A stretch of 41,323 nt of DNA from Acidobacteria bacterium RIFCSPLOWO2_02_FULL_61_28 (GCA_001767035.1 MEKR01000108.1:1-41323); one strand, 5' to 3'. Positions 8,266 to 16,891 are shown, counted from the stretch's first letter. Notes: generated by a model from the letters alone, not told the origin. Program-made: numbers and translations.

Positions 8266-9471
8266 TCAAGCGGCTTTGGGCAGCGCTTCCGGCTGGGAGA
8301 GAAGTTCGATGGCCCGCTTGAGCGGGGCGTCCTCGCGCGGTTTCGGAGGCGCCGGAGGCTGGCCCGGCTCGGACAGCGGCGCAGGCTCGCGCTGCTCTTC
8401 CACCGCGACGTTCGGCGTTACGCCCCCCTCCTGGATTTGCTTGCCGGACGGGGAGTAGTATTTTGCGACGGAAAGCAGCAGCGCGGAACCGTCATCGAGC
8501 GGGATGACTTTCTGAACCGAGCCAATCCCGAAAGTGCGTTCGCCGATCACATCGCCGCGGTGGTTGTCGAGCATCGCGGCGGCCACCAGTTCCGCCGCGC
8601 CGCCCGTCGAATGGTTGACCAGCACCGCCACGGGCTCCTCCGCCAGCGTTTTTCCCGCGTCCGCCATAAAACTCTGCCGGGGATATTGCTGCCCTTGGAG
8701 GTATCCGATCAGCCCGCGGCGCAGAAAAAGGTTCGCCGTCGCAATGCCCTCGTCCATCTCGCCGGAGGCATTGTCGCGCAAGTCGAGAATAAACTTGGTG
8801 GCGCCGCTGCGGCGCAATTCCCGGATGCGCGCCGCAATCTTCTGGGACTCACCCTTCGGGAGCGCCTCTGCGCGCAGATAGCCGATTCCGGGCGCGATGA
8901 TCCGCCCGGTTACATCGGGCGCGGGGACCACTTCGCGCCGCAGATCGAAAGGTTTCGGCTCGCCGGCGCGTTCCCGCACCACAGCCAGCTTGACGGCCGA
9001 ACCCGGCGTGCCTTCCAGGCGCGAGGTGACTTCCGCCAGGGACATCTCCCGAGTCGTGCGGCCATCAATGGATTCGATGATGTCGCCGGCCTGCAAGCCG
9101 GCTTTTTGCGCGGGACTGCCGGGCAGCGTGGCAACGATGCTGACGAAGCCGGCTCGCTTGGAGACGACTGCTCCGACCGTCGCTTCGCCCTTGCTGCGCC
9201 TTTGATAGTCCTTGTATTCGTCCGGGGTCAAGTAGCTGCTGTAGGGATCGAGCGACTCCAGCAATCCATGCAAGGCGCCCTGGGAGACCTTGGTAAAGTT
9301 CGGGTCTTCGACATAATCGCTCTGGATGCGCGCCAGCACTTCGCTCAGCACCCCCAGGGGGCGGTACGGCTCCGGAGAACCTTTCTCCTGGCCGAGCAGC
9401 ACTCCGATCAGCAATACCAGCGCCAGTACGGTCGAGAACGAAACGACGACGAGCTTGTCACGGTCCCTCAT
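8266..9471 (-). CDS. S41 (C-terminal processing) peptidase homologue, catalytically degenerate
   Basis: A 401-residue membrane-anchored CtpA/Prc-like protein: an N-terminal signal anchor (about 7-27), an N-terminal S41 helical region (LLESLDPYSSYLTPDEY near 70-86), a PDZ domain (about 97-165, with GDIIESIDG) and the S41 core (about 190-345). The catalytic Ser of the SASASE motif is replaced: the sequence reads STGGAAE, with Gly291 at that place. The catalytic Lys 25 residues later is Ile316 (TFGIGSVQ instead of TFGKGSVQ). The rest of the fold, including the PDZ carboxylate-binding loop, is kept, so it may be a scaffold or adaptor rather than a protease. The ATG at 9471 has GAGGGA four bases upstream and is preferred to an in-frame TTG at 9483. 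The C-terminus is a Pro-rich tail. Confidence 0.9.
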   Translation of the reverse strand: MRDRDKLVVVSFSTVLALVLLIGVLLGQEKGSPEPYRPLGVLSEVLARIQSDYVEDPNFTKVSQGALHGLLESLDPYSSYLTPDEYKDYQRRSKGEATVGAVVSKRAGFVSIVATLPGSPAQKAGLQAGDIIESIDGRTTREMSLAEVTSRLEGTPGSAVKLAVVRERAGEPKPFDLRREVVPAPDVTGRIIAPGIGYLRAEALPKGESQKIAARIRELRRSGATKFILDLRDNASGEMDEGIATANLFLRRGLIGYLQGQQYPRQSFMADAGKTLAEEPVAVLVNHSTGGAAELVAAAMLDNHRGDVIGERTFGIGSVQKVIPLDDGSALLLSVAKYYSPSGKQIQEGGVTPNVAVEEQREPAPLSEPGQPPAPPKPREDAPLKRAIELLSQPEALPKAA

Positions 9472-9658
9472 GATTTCCCTCAATGTTCCCCGCCTCTTTT
9501 CCTTCGGAAGCCCGGAAAATCATTATAGCACGCTCCTTCTTCCGGGAGGGAGCCTGCTTGCCGCCTCGTCCCGTTTCCAGCGCCAGCCGGGTCTGCCGCT
9601 GGGCGTGCCCCGCTCGCTTGGCCAGCTTCCGGTTTGTGAATTTTCCCCTGTGCATCGT

Positions 9659-11299
9659 CTACTCCGTATAGCGTTGCGCGACCGGGAATCGCCGCCCGAT
9701 CCCGAACGCCTTCGAGGTCACCTTCAAACCCGGAGGCGCCTGCTGGCGCTTGTACTCGTTTCCGTCCACCCGCGCCGCCACGCTGCGAACCAGGTCGAGG
9801 TCGAAGCCGTAGTTTTGCGCGATCTGCTGCGGCGTTTCATACTCCTCGATGTAGGCTTTGAGGATCACGTCGAGAACTTCGTACGCCGGCAAGCTGTCGG
9901 TATCTTTCTGGTTGGGGCGCAGCTCGGCGGACGGCGGCTTTTCAAACACGGCCCGTGGAATCACTTCGCGTTCCCGGTTGACCAACTCGGCGAGCCGGTA
10001 CACCATGGTCTTGGGGATGTCGGAGATGACGGCGAGGCCGCCGGCCATGTCGCCGTAGAGCGTGCAATAGCCGACTGCCAGCTCGCTCTTGTTTCCCGTT
10101 GAGAGCACCAGGGAGCGGAACTTGTTCGAGAGCGCCATCAGCAGGTTGCCACGGATGCGGGCCTGCACATTCTCCTCAGCCACGTCGGCAGGGAGCCCGG
10201 CGAAGACGGGACGCAGCGTTTCGAGATAACTCTGAAAGATGTCCGTAATCGGCAGGATCTCGAACCGGATGCCCAGGTTCGACGCGAGCGCGCGGGCGTC
10301 GGCAAGGCTGCCCGGGGAAGAGTATAACCCCGGCATGGCGACGCCCAGCACGTTGTCTTTGCCCAACGCTTCGACCGCAATCGCCGCCGTCAGCGAGGAA
10401 TCAATGCCCCCGCTCAGGCCGATCAGCGCCGAGTGGAATCCGCATTTCTGCACGTAGTCGCGCGTGCCGAGCACCAGTGCGCCGAGCACCGCCTCGTCTT
10501 CGTCCTCGATTTGCGGATGAATCTCGCCGCGCTCGGTCTCCGTGTCAAAATAAACCAGGTCTTCCTCGAACGAGCGGGCTTGCGCGCGGACGTTCCCCTC
10601 CCGGTCGAGCGCGACGCTCGAACCGTCGAAGACGAGACTGTCGTTCCCGCCCACCTGGTTCACGAAAAGGACCGGCATGCGGTAGCGCACCGCGAACGCC
10701 CGCAACATCTCGACGCGAAACGCGCGCTTGCCGATGAAATACGGCGAGGCCGAAACATTCACCAGGAGGTTGGCGCCTTGCTGCGTCAGCCCTTCGACCG
10801 GGTCGCGCGTATAGAGGCGCTTCTTCCAGAAGCTCTTGTCGTTCCAGATGTCCTCGCAGATCGTCACGGCCCACTGGCGGCCGCAAAACGGCCAGACGCT
10901 TTGCTGCTGGGCCGGGGAAAAATAGCGGGCCTCGTCAAAGACGTCGTAGTTGGGCAGGAGCATCTTGGTCTGCACAAACCGGACCTGTCCGCCCGCCAGC
11001 CAGGCGGCGCTGTTCGAGGCCGTCTTGCCCGTTTCGGTTTCTGCGCGGCTCACGAACCCGCAGAGGATGCTCACGTCCGGCAGTTCTCGCGCCAGGGACT
11101 CCAGCTCCCGCCGATTCCGCTCCACAAAACTCGGCTTGTCTACCAGGTCTCGCGGCGGATACCCGCACAGCGACAATTCCGGAAAGAGGACGACCTGCGC
11201 ACCCGCCTGCTGTGCCCGACGCACGAATTCGCGGATCTTGGCCCGGTTGCCGGGGAAATCGCCCACCGTCGTGTTGATCTGAGCCAGCGCGATCTTCAT
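9659..11299 (-). CDS. nadE: Glutamine-dependent NAD+ synthetase
   Basis: This enzyme converts nicotinic acid adenine dinucleotide to NAD+ with ATP, using ammonia from glutamine. At 546 residues it has both halves. The N-terminal nitrilase-fold glutaminase (1-260) has catalytic E41 (FPELSL), K112 (TKMLLPNYD) and C148 (TICEDIWND). The C-terminal synthetase has the PP-loop SGGIDSS (about 298) and the conserved STGNKSELAVGYCTLYGDMAGG segment near 410-430. The fused glutaminase means it can use glutamine directly. It is transcribed on its own. Upstream, on the reverse strand, GATAAT (11311-11316) is a possible -10 without a clear -35. The ATG at 11299 begins MKIALAQI, the normal N-terminus. Between its stop and the S41 gene upstream nothing convincing is seen. 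Confidence 0.96.
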   Translation of the reverse strand: MKIALAQINTTVGDFPGNRAKIREFVRRAQQAGAQVVLFPELSLCGYPPRDLVDKPSFVERNRRELESLARELPDVSILCGFVSRAETETGKTASNSAAWLAGGQVRFVQTKMLLPNYDVFDEARYFSPAQQQSVWPFCGRQWAVTICEDIWNDKSFWKKRLYTRDPVEGLTQQGANLLVNVSASPYFIGKRAFRVEMLRAFAVRYRMPVLFVNQVGGNDSLVFDGSSVALDREGNVRAQARSFEEDLVYFDTETERGEIHPQIEDEDEAVLGALVLGTRDYVQKCGFHSALIGLSGGIDSSLTAAIAVEALGKDNVLGVAMPGLYSSPGSLADARALASNLGIRFEILPITDIFQSYLETLRPVFAGLPADVAEENVQARIRGNLLMALSNKFRSLVLSTGNKSELAVGYCTLYGDMAGGLAVISDIPKTMVYRLAELVNREREVIPRAVFEKPPSAELRPNQKDTDSLPAYEVLDVILKAYIEEYETPQQIAQNYGFDLDLVRSVAARVDGNEYKRQQAPPGLKVTSKAFGIGRRFPVAQRYTE

Positions 11300-11606
11300 A
11301 TGCTACTTTCATTATCTCTAATTTCGCTTTGCAAAGCAGCAGCGTGTCCGTTCTGGCCGACGAGTGCCAATCAGGGGAACGAACGTCGCTCGGGACTAAT
11401 TGGAAAAGCCAATCCTGCGAGAGTTGCTATCTCTGTTTATCCCAACAGGTTGCAGCACACTGTTCAGCAGTTAATTTAAGTTCTGCCAAAGTCCGTCGGC
11501 CTGGTTGCATCAACATGGAAACCTGATGATAATGATGTGGCGGGTGCTTTGGGGACCGGATCGTCGCGCTGGTCCGGCTAGGGAAGCACGAGGAACGGGG
11601 TCACCG
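11300..11606. other. Divergent intergenic region between nadE and the TPR gene
   Basis: About 300 bases, locally AT-richer than its surroundings. It contains the nadE 5' side (GATAAT on the reverse strand at 11311-11316) and, at its right end, a possible promoter for the TPR gene (11505-11533). Folding by eye gave no tRNA cloverleaf, and no conserved small RNA was recognised. Confidence 0.5.
11505..11533 (+). promoter_or_regulatory. Possible promoter of the TPR gene
   Basis: TTGCAT (11505-11510), a 17-base spacer and GATAAT (11528-11533). The -10 matches consensus at five of six positions and the -35 at three. The predicted leader is about 65 bases before the ATG at 11607. Confidence 0.45.
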
Positions 11607-12092
11607 ATGGCTGAGGAGCATGAGGAGCAACTGGCGCTCGAGTACTTTCAGCGCGCCTACGCTCACCAGATGAAGGGCGAACTGGATGAGGCCATCGAGT
11701 TCTATAAGAAATCCATCGCCATTGTGCCCACGGCGGAAGCCCACACCTTTCTCGGCTGGACGTACAGCTTTCAGAAACGCTACGCGGACGCCATCGCGGA
11801 GTGCCACCGCGCGATTGAGATTGACCCGGACTTTGGCAACCCCTACAACGACATTGGCGCGTACTTGATCGAGCAGGGCGCGCTCGACGAGGCCATCCCG
11901 TGGCTGGAAAAGGCGACTGTCGCGCCGCGCTACGAAAGCTATTGCTTCCCTCACTACAACCTGGGGCGCATCTACGAGCGCAAACATGAGTGGAGCAAAG
12001 CCCTGGAATGCTACCGCAACTCGCTGGCGCAAAACTCCGGCTACACGCTCGCCGAGGCTTCCCTGCGCCGCTTGCAGGCGATGATGAACTAG
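11607..12092 (+). CDS. Small tetratricopeptide-repeat (TPR) protein
   Basis: A soluble 161-residue protein made almost entirely of about four TPR units. Helix pairs are recognisable as AHQMKGELDEAIEFYKKSI, LGWTYSFQKRYADAIAECHR, IGAYLIEQGALDEAIPWLEK and LGRIYERKHEWSKALECYRN, each ending near a proline or asparagine as TPRs do. Such proteins are protein-protein adaptors; no enzymatic domain is present and no partner can be named. There is no signal peptide, so it is probably cytoplasmic. The ATG at 11607 begins the repeat-bearing part and follows a purine-rich GGAACGGGG. The frame is open further upstream but with atypical composition. The gene faces the rdgB-methyltransferase pair convergently across an inverted repeat at 12098-12187. 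Confidence 0.85.
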   Translation: MAEEHEEQLALEYFQRAYAHQMKGELDEAIEFYKKSIAIVPTAEAHTFLGWTYSFQKRYADAIAECHRAIEIDPDFGNPYNDIGAYLIEQGALDEAIPWLEKATVAPRYESYCFPHYNLGRIYERKHEWSKALECYRNSLAQNSGYTLAEASLRRLQAMMN

Positions 12093-12097
12093 ATAAG

Positions 12098-12187
12098 GCA
12101 GTGGCAAGTGACCAGTGACGAGTGAAAAGCCAAGAACTCATCTCGGCGGATTTTTTCTTGTCACTTGTCACCTTTCACTCATCACTG
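12098..12187. repeat. Inverted AGTGACG-type heptamer arrays between convergent genes
   Basis: The left arm (12098-12128) contains AGTGACC-AGTGACG-AGTGA. The right arm (12158-12187) is its imperfect reverse complement (TCACTTGTCACCTTTCACTCATCACT). A T-run (12151-12156) sits next to the right arm. The arms can pair into a long imperfect stem and lie exactly between two convergent genes, so a bidirectional terminator role is plausible. The same heptamer occurs in tandem at 26739-26765. Confidence 0.55.
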
Positions 12188-12190
12188 TCC

Positions 12191-12775
12191 TTACAGTTTT
12201 TGCGCGATCAACTGCGCCACGCCGCGGTCTTTCATAATCTCCTGATAGCAGAGCACTCGGAAACCCCGGAACGCTTCCAGCAGCTCCTGCGGCTGGAGCA
12301 GATGCAAGGGATGGCGCGGGCGGCCGCGGAAGGGGAGTTGATCGGCGGTGTAGGTCTTATAAACGAGGAGGCCGTGGGGCCGCAGCGCCGCCTTGATCTG
12401 CGGAAATAGTTCGCGTTGCAAAAAGAAAAAACAAATGATGAGGTCGAAATAGCCCGCCGGAAGCGCCACGGTCTTCAAATCCTGGCAGAAGAGTTTCAGC
12501 CGCACGCCGCGCTGGCGCGCCAGTTCCTGCGCCTTGCGCAAGCCTTCGAGCGAAATATCGCACGCCGTCACGTCCCAGCCTTGCCCGGCCAGATAAACCG
12601 CGTTTCTTCCTGCGCCGCAGGCCAGGTCCAAGGCTCTTGGCCCTCCTGCTCGCCGTCTTGGAGGGAACAAGTCCGCATATTCTTGGATCTGCTTCAGAAA
12701 TGGGTCTGCGTCCGCCCCGGCGTGATCGCCCGCCCGAAACCGTTCGTCCCAGGCAACACGCTCTTTATGGGACAT
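12191..12775 (-). CDS. Class I SAM-dependent methyltransferase (TehB-like)
   Basis: A 194-residue single-domain Rossmann methyltransferase. Motif I is ALDLACGAGRNAVYLA (about 48-63), followed by the acidic strand-2 end VTACDIS. Motif II is FDLIICFFFLQRELFPQI, and a post-core region LVYKTY/FRGFRVLCYQE completes the fold. The family includes tellurite-resistance TehB and thiopurine-type enzymes; the acceptor here cannot be predicted. Its ATG is separated from the rdgB stop by only three bases, so the two are almost certainly cotranscribed, with the methyltransferase second. No unusual residues were seen in the SAM-binding loop. Confidence 0.88.
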   Translation of the reverse strand: MSHKERVAWDERFRAGDHAGADADPFLKQIQEYADLFPPRRRAGGPRALDLACGAGRNAVYLAGQGWDVTACDISLEGLRKAQELARQRGVRLKLFCQDLKTVALPAGYFDLIICFFFLQRELFPQIKAALRPHGLLVYKTYTADQLPFRGRPRHPLHLLQPQELLEAFRGFRVLCYQEIMKDRGVAQLIAQKL

Positions 12776-12778
12776 AGC

Positions 12779-13450
12779 CTAAGCTCCCCCTCCAGATTGA
12801 AATCTGGCCGCTCGCTCAGAGGACTGTGTTGCCAGCCAATCGAGCATCGCCCGGAGGGCGCGGCCGCGGTGGCTGCGGAGCAGTTTCTCTTCTCGCGTGA
12901 ATTCGGCAAACGTCTTCTGGCTTTCCGGGTCAAGAAACAGCGGGTCGTACCCAAAACCGCCCGAGCCGCACGGCGAGTCGAGGATCACCCCTTCGGCCAC
13001 GCCGCGAAACTGGGCCAGCAATTCGCCTGCCTGCGCCAGCGCCAGCTCGCAAACGAATCGGGCCGTTCGCTTCGCAGCCGGCACACCAGACAACAGCAGG
13101 AGTAGCTTCGCGTTGTTGTCGGCATCGGTTGCCCCCGGCCCGGCGAAGCGGCGGGATCGTATGCCCGGAGCGCCCCGCAAGGCATCCACCTCCAGTCCCG
13201 AATCATCCGCCAGGACCAACCCATCCCCAAACCGGCTGTAGTGAAGCGCCTTCTTCTGCACATTGGCGACAAAGGTCGGCGAGTCCTCGGCGCACGGGGG
13301 CAATCGGTTGTAGCCCGCCACCGGCTCAACGACCCATTGCCCAGCATTCCCGCTCTGCTCTTGCCACAGGCGTATGCCCAACTGAAATTCCGCGATCTTG
13401 CCGGGATTCGAGGTGGCCACGTAAATGATCTGGAATCCGGAATCAGCCAT
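12779..13450 (-). CDS. rdgB: dITP/XTP pyrophosphatase (HAM1/RdgB)
   Basis: A house-cleaning nucleotidase that hydrolyses dITP, ITP and XTP to the monophosphates, keeping deaminated purines out of DNA and RNA. All family signatures are present in 223 residues: TSNPGKIAEF (about 13-22), LADDSGLEVDAL with the catalytic acidic pair, GAPGIRSRRFAG, GFGYDPLF and the terminal SHRGRAL substrate-binding segment. It is slightly longer than E. coli RdgB (197 residues), mainly from a C-terminal extension. It is the first gene of a two-gene unit with the methyltransferase and diverges from the amidohydrolase gene. Confidence 0.95.
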   Translation of the reverse strand: MADSGFQIIYVATSNPGKIAEFQLGIRLWQEQSGNAGQWVVEPVAGYNRLPPCAEDSPTFVANVQKKALHYSRFGDGLVLADDSGLEVDALRGAPGIRSRRFAGPGATDADNNAKLLLLLSGVPAAKRTARFVCELALAQAGELLAQFRGVAEGVILDSPCGSGGFGYDPLFLDPESQKTFAEFTREEKLLRSHRGRALRAMLDWLATQSSERAARFQSGGGA

Positions 13451-13540
13451 TTCTCATGTCAATGTGCCGCTGCGTTAGGAACACCACTTCCCATCAGACT
13501 TAATATTATCTTGTCATCACCGCCGCTGGGAAATCCGCTC

Positions 13541-13569
13541 TTGAGTCGGCGGCGTGGCTGGCGTATACT
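13541..13569 (+). promoter_or_regulatory. Sigma-70-type promoter of the amidohydrolase gene
   Basis: TTGAGT (13541-13546), a 17-base spacer and TATACT (13564-13569), in the divergent gap with rdgB. Transcription would begin near 13576, leaving a leader of about 120 bases before the ATG at 13698. Confidence 0.6.
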
Positions 13570-13697
13570 GCGGCCCGCGACGAGACTGGCGGCAGGAATG
13601 CCCAGGAATGCGGATGAAATGAAATCTCCCGGGATCGAACGGCCACGAGGCCGGCCGGCACACTAAGTAAGGTCGGGTTTGGAAGGAGGTCCCAGCT

Positions 13698-15623
13698 ATG
13701 CGAAAAACAAGGATTCAGGTTGTGGCGTTCGTGGGGTGGCTTTGCGCGGCGGGCGGCGTTCTGCTTCCCGCGCAGCAAACAGAGGACTTGATCGTCTACA
13801 ACGCCAAGATTCTTACGGTGGACGATGCCAGTTTCTCATCTCGTCTGGGAACCATCGCGCAGGCGATGCACGTCCGGGACGGGAAAATCTTGCACATCGG
13901 AAACACCGCGCAAATCCGCGGCATGGCCGGTCCCAGCACGAGACTGATTGACGTGAAGAATCGCACCGTTCTTCCGGGCTTCATTCTCACTCATGAGCAT
14001 CCCTGGGACTGGGGGGCCGTGAGTCCCGCCACCCTCAAGAAGGTCCTGACGGATGACGTGGTCGTGACCCGCATCCTGGACCGCAGCCCGGAAGAAAATC
14101 TTCGAGCGTTTCCGGGAGTCCTGGCGGAAGCGGTCCGGAAAGCCCGGCCGGGGCAGTGGATCTACATCCTCTTCACGTTCGGTGAGAATTACGAATACGC
14201 GATCCGGGGCAACGGCCCCTATGGGAGATTCGGCCTGGACCCGAAAGTATTTGACATTATGGACGGCAAGCGAATCACGAAAGAACAGCTCGATCAGGCC
14301 GCTCCCAACAATCCCGTTCTGCTCCGGGATGTGTTTGTTGCGACGGTCATGAATCAAAAAGCGATTGACGAATCCATAAAGGTGTTTCCGGACCCGGGGA
14401 TGAATCCCCTGGCTCCCCCAGTGCCGGGCGTGGAGTACGCGGGTTCTCCCTCGCGGACTCCGATGAGGTGGATGCTCCAGGACGTGGCGCTGCGCGAGCA
14501 CTACCCGAAGCTCGTCGAGCTGCAACGGCTCAGCATGGAGTGGTGGGCTGGTTACGGGATGACGTCGTTCTCGTCCAACGTCTATTCCCCCTCCAACCTT
14601 CGCGTTTTTCGGGAGTGGGACCGCAGGGGGCAGATGGCCATGCGGAATATGTGGACCTGGAACTGGCGGCCGGAATATTTCTTCGCTGATCCATTTTCCC
14701 TGACCGATTTAGCCACTCGAACCGGAGAGGGCAGTGACTATCTCTGGTACGGGGGAGCGATCATCGCCGTCGGCGCCGCATGCACCGCAGCGCAGCCGGT
14801 GCCCTCCTCCAAGCTGGCCCCAGTCCCGGAGCAACAGGTTGAGGCCCGGCGGCAGACGTGCGCCTACTCGCCCGGTTCCATCCGCGCCAGGTTGCTGCAT
14901 GACTTTGTGAAGGCGGGAGGCCGCTTTGTGAACCTGCACACGGTGGGGGATCAAGACATTGACAACATCATGAACATCATCGTGCAGGCCAGCAAGGAAG
15001 CCGGCATGACGGAGGAGGACATTCGGGCCAAACGGCACGGCTTTGACCACGGCGTCATGTGGCCACGGCCGGACCAGATCGCGGCCATGAAGCAGTATGG
15101 GTTCATTTCCAGCGGCGACTCCTTTGAAATCCCCCAGGCCTCGCCTGCGGTCTTTGATATCTACGGCGAACGCGGGGCCAGTTGGGTTGTGCCCAAGAAG
15201 CGCCTGGTCGAAGGCGGGATCTACAACAGCATGGAAACGGACCGCGCGCTGCCGAGCACGAATTTCACCATCTTCTCGGCGGGTATCGCTCCGCTCCTGG
15301 CGCGGCAGGGTTGGGACGGCAAGACCTATGCCTCCGACCAGGCCGTGGATCGCCAGACCGCCTTGAAAATCGCCACCACCTGGGGCGCTTATTACTTGCT
15401 TCGAGAAAAAGTGCTGGGGTCGCTCGAACCTGGCAAGTGGGCGGATTTCATTGTGCTCGACCGGGATTACCTGACCATTCCGGAAGCGGACATCGGGAAA
15501 CTACGGGTGCTGATGACGGTTGTGGGAGGCAAAGTGGTCCACCTCGTCCCCTCCGTGGCCCGAGAGATCGGAATGCGGCCCGTGGGCGCGCAGGTCGAAC
15601 TCGGCCCCGCGGGGCAGTGGTAG
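13698..15623 (+). CDS. Secreted amidohydrolase (Amidohydrolase_3/YtcJ-like)
   Basis: A 641-residue metal-dependent hydrolase with an N-terminal signal peptide (hydrophobic VVAFVGWLCAAGGVLLPAQQ). The small beta-sandwich (DLIVYNAKILTVD, MHVRDGKILHIGN) leads into LPGFILTHEHPW, where HEH gives the HxH metal pair. Later ligand candidates are the His of NLHTVGDQDIDN and the His of FDHGVMWP. The terminal segment LGSLEPGKWADFIVLDRDYL closes the sandwich, as in all urease-type amidohydrolases. The final metal-binding Asp, usually in a SD-P motif, is not obvious (METDRALPS or an equivalent may serve), so the substrate and full activity remain open. AGGAGGT lies seven bases before the ATG, one of the best ribosome sites in the window. 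Confidence 0.88.
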   Translation: MRKTRIQVVAFVGWLCAAGGVLLPAQQTEDLIVYNAKILTVDDASFSSRLGTIAQAMHVRDGKILHIGNTAQIRGMAGPSTRLIDVKNRTVLPGFILTHEHPWDWGAVSPATLKKVLTDDVVVTRILDRSPEENLRAFPGVLAEAVRKARPGQWIYILFTFGENYEYAIRGNGPYGRFGLDPKVFDIMDGKRITKEQLDQAAPNNPVLLRDVFVATVMNQKAIDESIKVFPDPGMNPLAPPVPGVEYAGSPSRTPMRWMLQDVALREHYPKLVELQRLSMEWWAGYGMTSFSSNVYSPSNLRVFREWDRRGQMAMRNMWTWNWRPEYFFADPFSLTDLATRTGEGSDYLWYGGAIIAVGAACTAAQPVPSSKLAPVPEQQVEARRQTCAYSPGSIRARLLHDFVKAGGRFVNLHTVGDQDIDNIMNIIVQASKEAGMTEEDIRAKRHGFDHGVMWPRPDQIAAMKQYGFISSGDSFEIPQASPAVFDIYGERGASWVVPKKRLVEGGIYNSMETDRALPSTNFTIFSAGIAPLLARQGWDGKTYASDQAVDRQTALKIATTWGAYYLLREKVLGSLEPGKWADFIVLDRDYLTIPEADIGKLRVLMTVVGGKVVHLVPSVAREIGMRPVGAQVELGPAGQW

Positions 15624-15674
15624 AACGTATCGCGGCAGAACGCGGGCGAATCAACGAAAGGGGAGCGACTGGAA

Positions 15675-15977
15675 GTGATGCGAGGAAGCGGAAATGTCTT
15701 CCGCGATCTGGGCCATAAGAACGCGGACGTCGAGCAGTTCAAGGCAATCCTGGCTGCGGAAATTATCAAGACGCTCAATCGGGAAGGCTTGAGTGTCCGT
15801 AAGGCACAGGGCCGCACCGGGATCGCGGCCGCCGATTTTTCGCGCATCCGCAATGCGGACCTCGGGCGGTTCACTGTGGATCGGCTCATTTCAATCATTA
15901 ACCGGCTGGGGTCACGGAAAGCAGTGAAAGTCAAAGTGCGGCGTGCGGAAACAGTTGAGCACGCGGGAATGCAATGA
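15675..15977 (+). CDS. Orphan XRE-family helix-turn-helix regulator (HigA/HTH_37-like)
   Basis: A 100-residue protein with a central helix-turn-helix (VRKAQGRTGIAAADFSRIRN, about 41-60) and the tail helix FTVDRLISIINRLG. This matches the small XRE proteins that act as antitoxins in HigBA/RelE-type modules or as stand-alone repressors. No RelE/HigB-like toxin frame is present on either side: the amidohydrolase ends 51 bases upstream, and about 130 non-coding bases follow. A GGGGAG site is nine bases before the GTG at 15675; an ATG at 15678 is the alternative start. It may autoregulate or control the upstream gene, but that is not shown by the sequence. Confidence 0.75.
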   Translation: MMRGSGNVFRDLGHKNADVEQFKAILAAEIIKTLNREGLSVRKAQGRTGIAAADFSRIRNADLGRFTVDRLISIINRLGSRKAVKVKVRRAETVEHAGMQ

Positions 15978-16111
15978 GAATAGCAGATACGAATCCGCTC
16001 AGGGATTGAAGAGGGCGCGAACAGCCATCTCTAGTTTTTGCTTTCGCGGAACTGGCCGTCCGGTCGCTCTGATTTCAAGCGACCGGAGGCAGGCTCGCGC
16101 GTTGTTCTGCG

Positions 16112-16678
16112 TTACGCTTCCGGCATTGCGGTTTCGGCGTTACCTCGCAAGACATTCGTTACCGAGAAAATTCCCGGTAAGGTTTTGACCAGCACGGTGG
16201 CGATGTTCTTGTCGGTTTCTCGGTCTACCACGCCGGCCAGCGTTACGTTCCCGTTCTTGACCAGGATGTGAATCTGCGGAACCGCGCCCCAGCCATAGCG
16301 CGACAAGGGGCTGTTCGAGGCATACAGGGTGCGGTAAACCATCCGGCGGATCTGGTCGTCCGTGGGCGAAAGCGGCAACACTTCAATGTTGTTGACGACC
16401 GTGCTGACACCTTCCACCCGTTTCGCCACTCGCTCGGCGTCCGATTTCAGCGTAGGCCATCGAACTTGCCCTCCGACCGTTACCACGTCTCCCTCCACGG
16501 TGTATTCCAGATTGTCAAACACCGAGTAATAGGGGAGCATCACCAGCTCGTGGCGCACTCGCTCGCCCAGGTTCGACTGGTTCCGCAGGGGAGCGGGCTG
16601 TTGCGCCGCCAAGTGTTGTCCGAACAGCAGTGTGATTCCCAGCGCCACGGCCGGGGCTATGAGCGAACTCTTCTCCAT
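16112..16678 (-). CDS. Secreted double BON-domain protein
   Basis: A 188-residue periplasmic protein with a cleavable signal peptide (about 1-26, ending HLAAQQ) and two BON domains (about 38-103 and 107-175). Each has the alpha-beta-beta-alpha-beta pattern with VxVxGxVxxxxxxxxAxxxAxxVxGVxxVxN: VTVGGQVRWPTLKSDAERVA in the first, VTLAGVVDRETDKNIA in the second. BON domains bind phospholipid and occur in OsmY-like envelope-stress proteins. AGGAGG seven bases before the ATG makes translation efficient. It diverges from the pyr operon. No partner gene is evident. Confidence 0.88.
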   Translation of the reverse strand: MEKSSLIAPAVALGITLLFGQHLAAQQPAPLRNQSNLGERVRHELVMLPYYSVFDNLEYTVEGDVVTVGGQVRWPTLKSDAERVAKRVEGVSTVVNNIEVLPLSPTDDQIRRMVYRTLYASNSPLSRYGWGAVPQIHILVKNGNVTLAGVVDRETDKNIATVLVKTLPGIFSVTNVLRGNAETAMPEA

Positions 16679-16891
16679 GTGGTTTCCTCCTGTTCAAGCA
16701 TCCGTCCAAGGGGGAGTGCCAACCAAATGCTTCTACAACCATTCGATACAATCCCGCCCGACCGGGTTGCCTGAACAGGCCGGCGTAGGCGATTGCGGTC
16801 CCGACCCTGGCCACCATTCTTTTCTTCCGTTGCCCGCAGCCAGAAACATGGCTCTACGGCCCGAGCGGCCTCGGCGACCGCCGGCGCCGTC

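Noticed and set aside
8266..9471. S41 homologue as a pseudogene
   Set aside because: The frame is intact for full length with a good ribosome site and conserved PDZ. Only the catalytic residues differ, so it is listed as a gene.
9458..9655. A 65-residue reverse-strand frame between nadE and the S41 gene
   Set aside because: Basic, low-information sequence without homology or ribosome site, and it overlaps the S41 gene start.
11300..11606. tRNA or other small structured RNA
   Set aside because: No cloverleaf, T-loop sequence or stable long hairpin could be built by eye.
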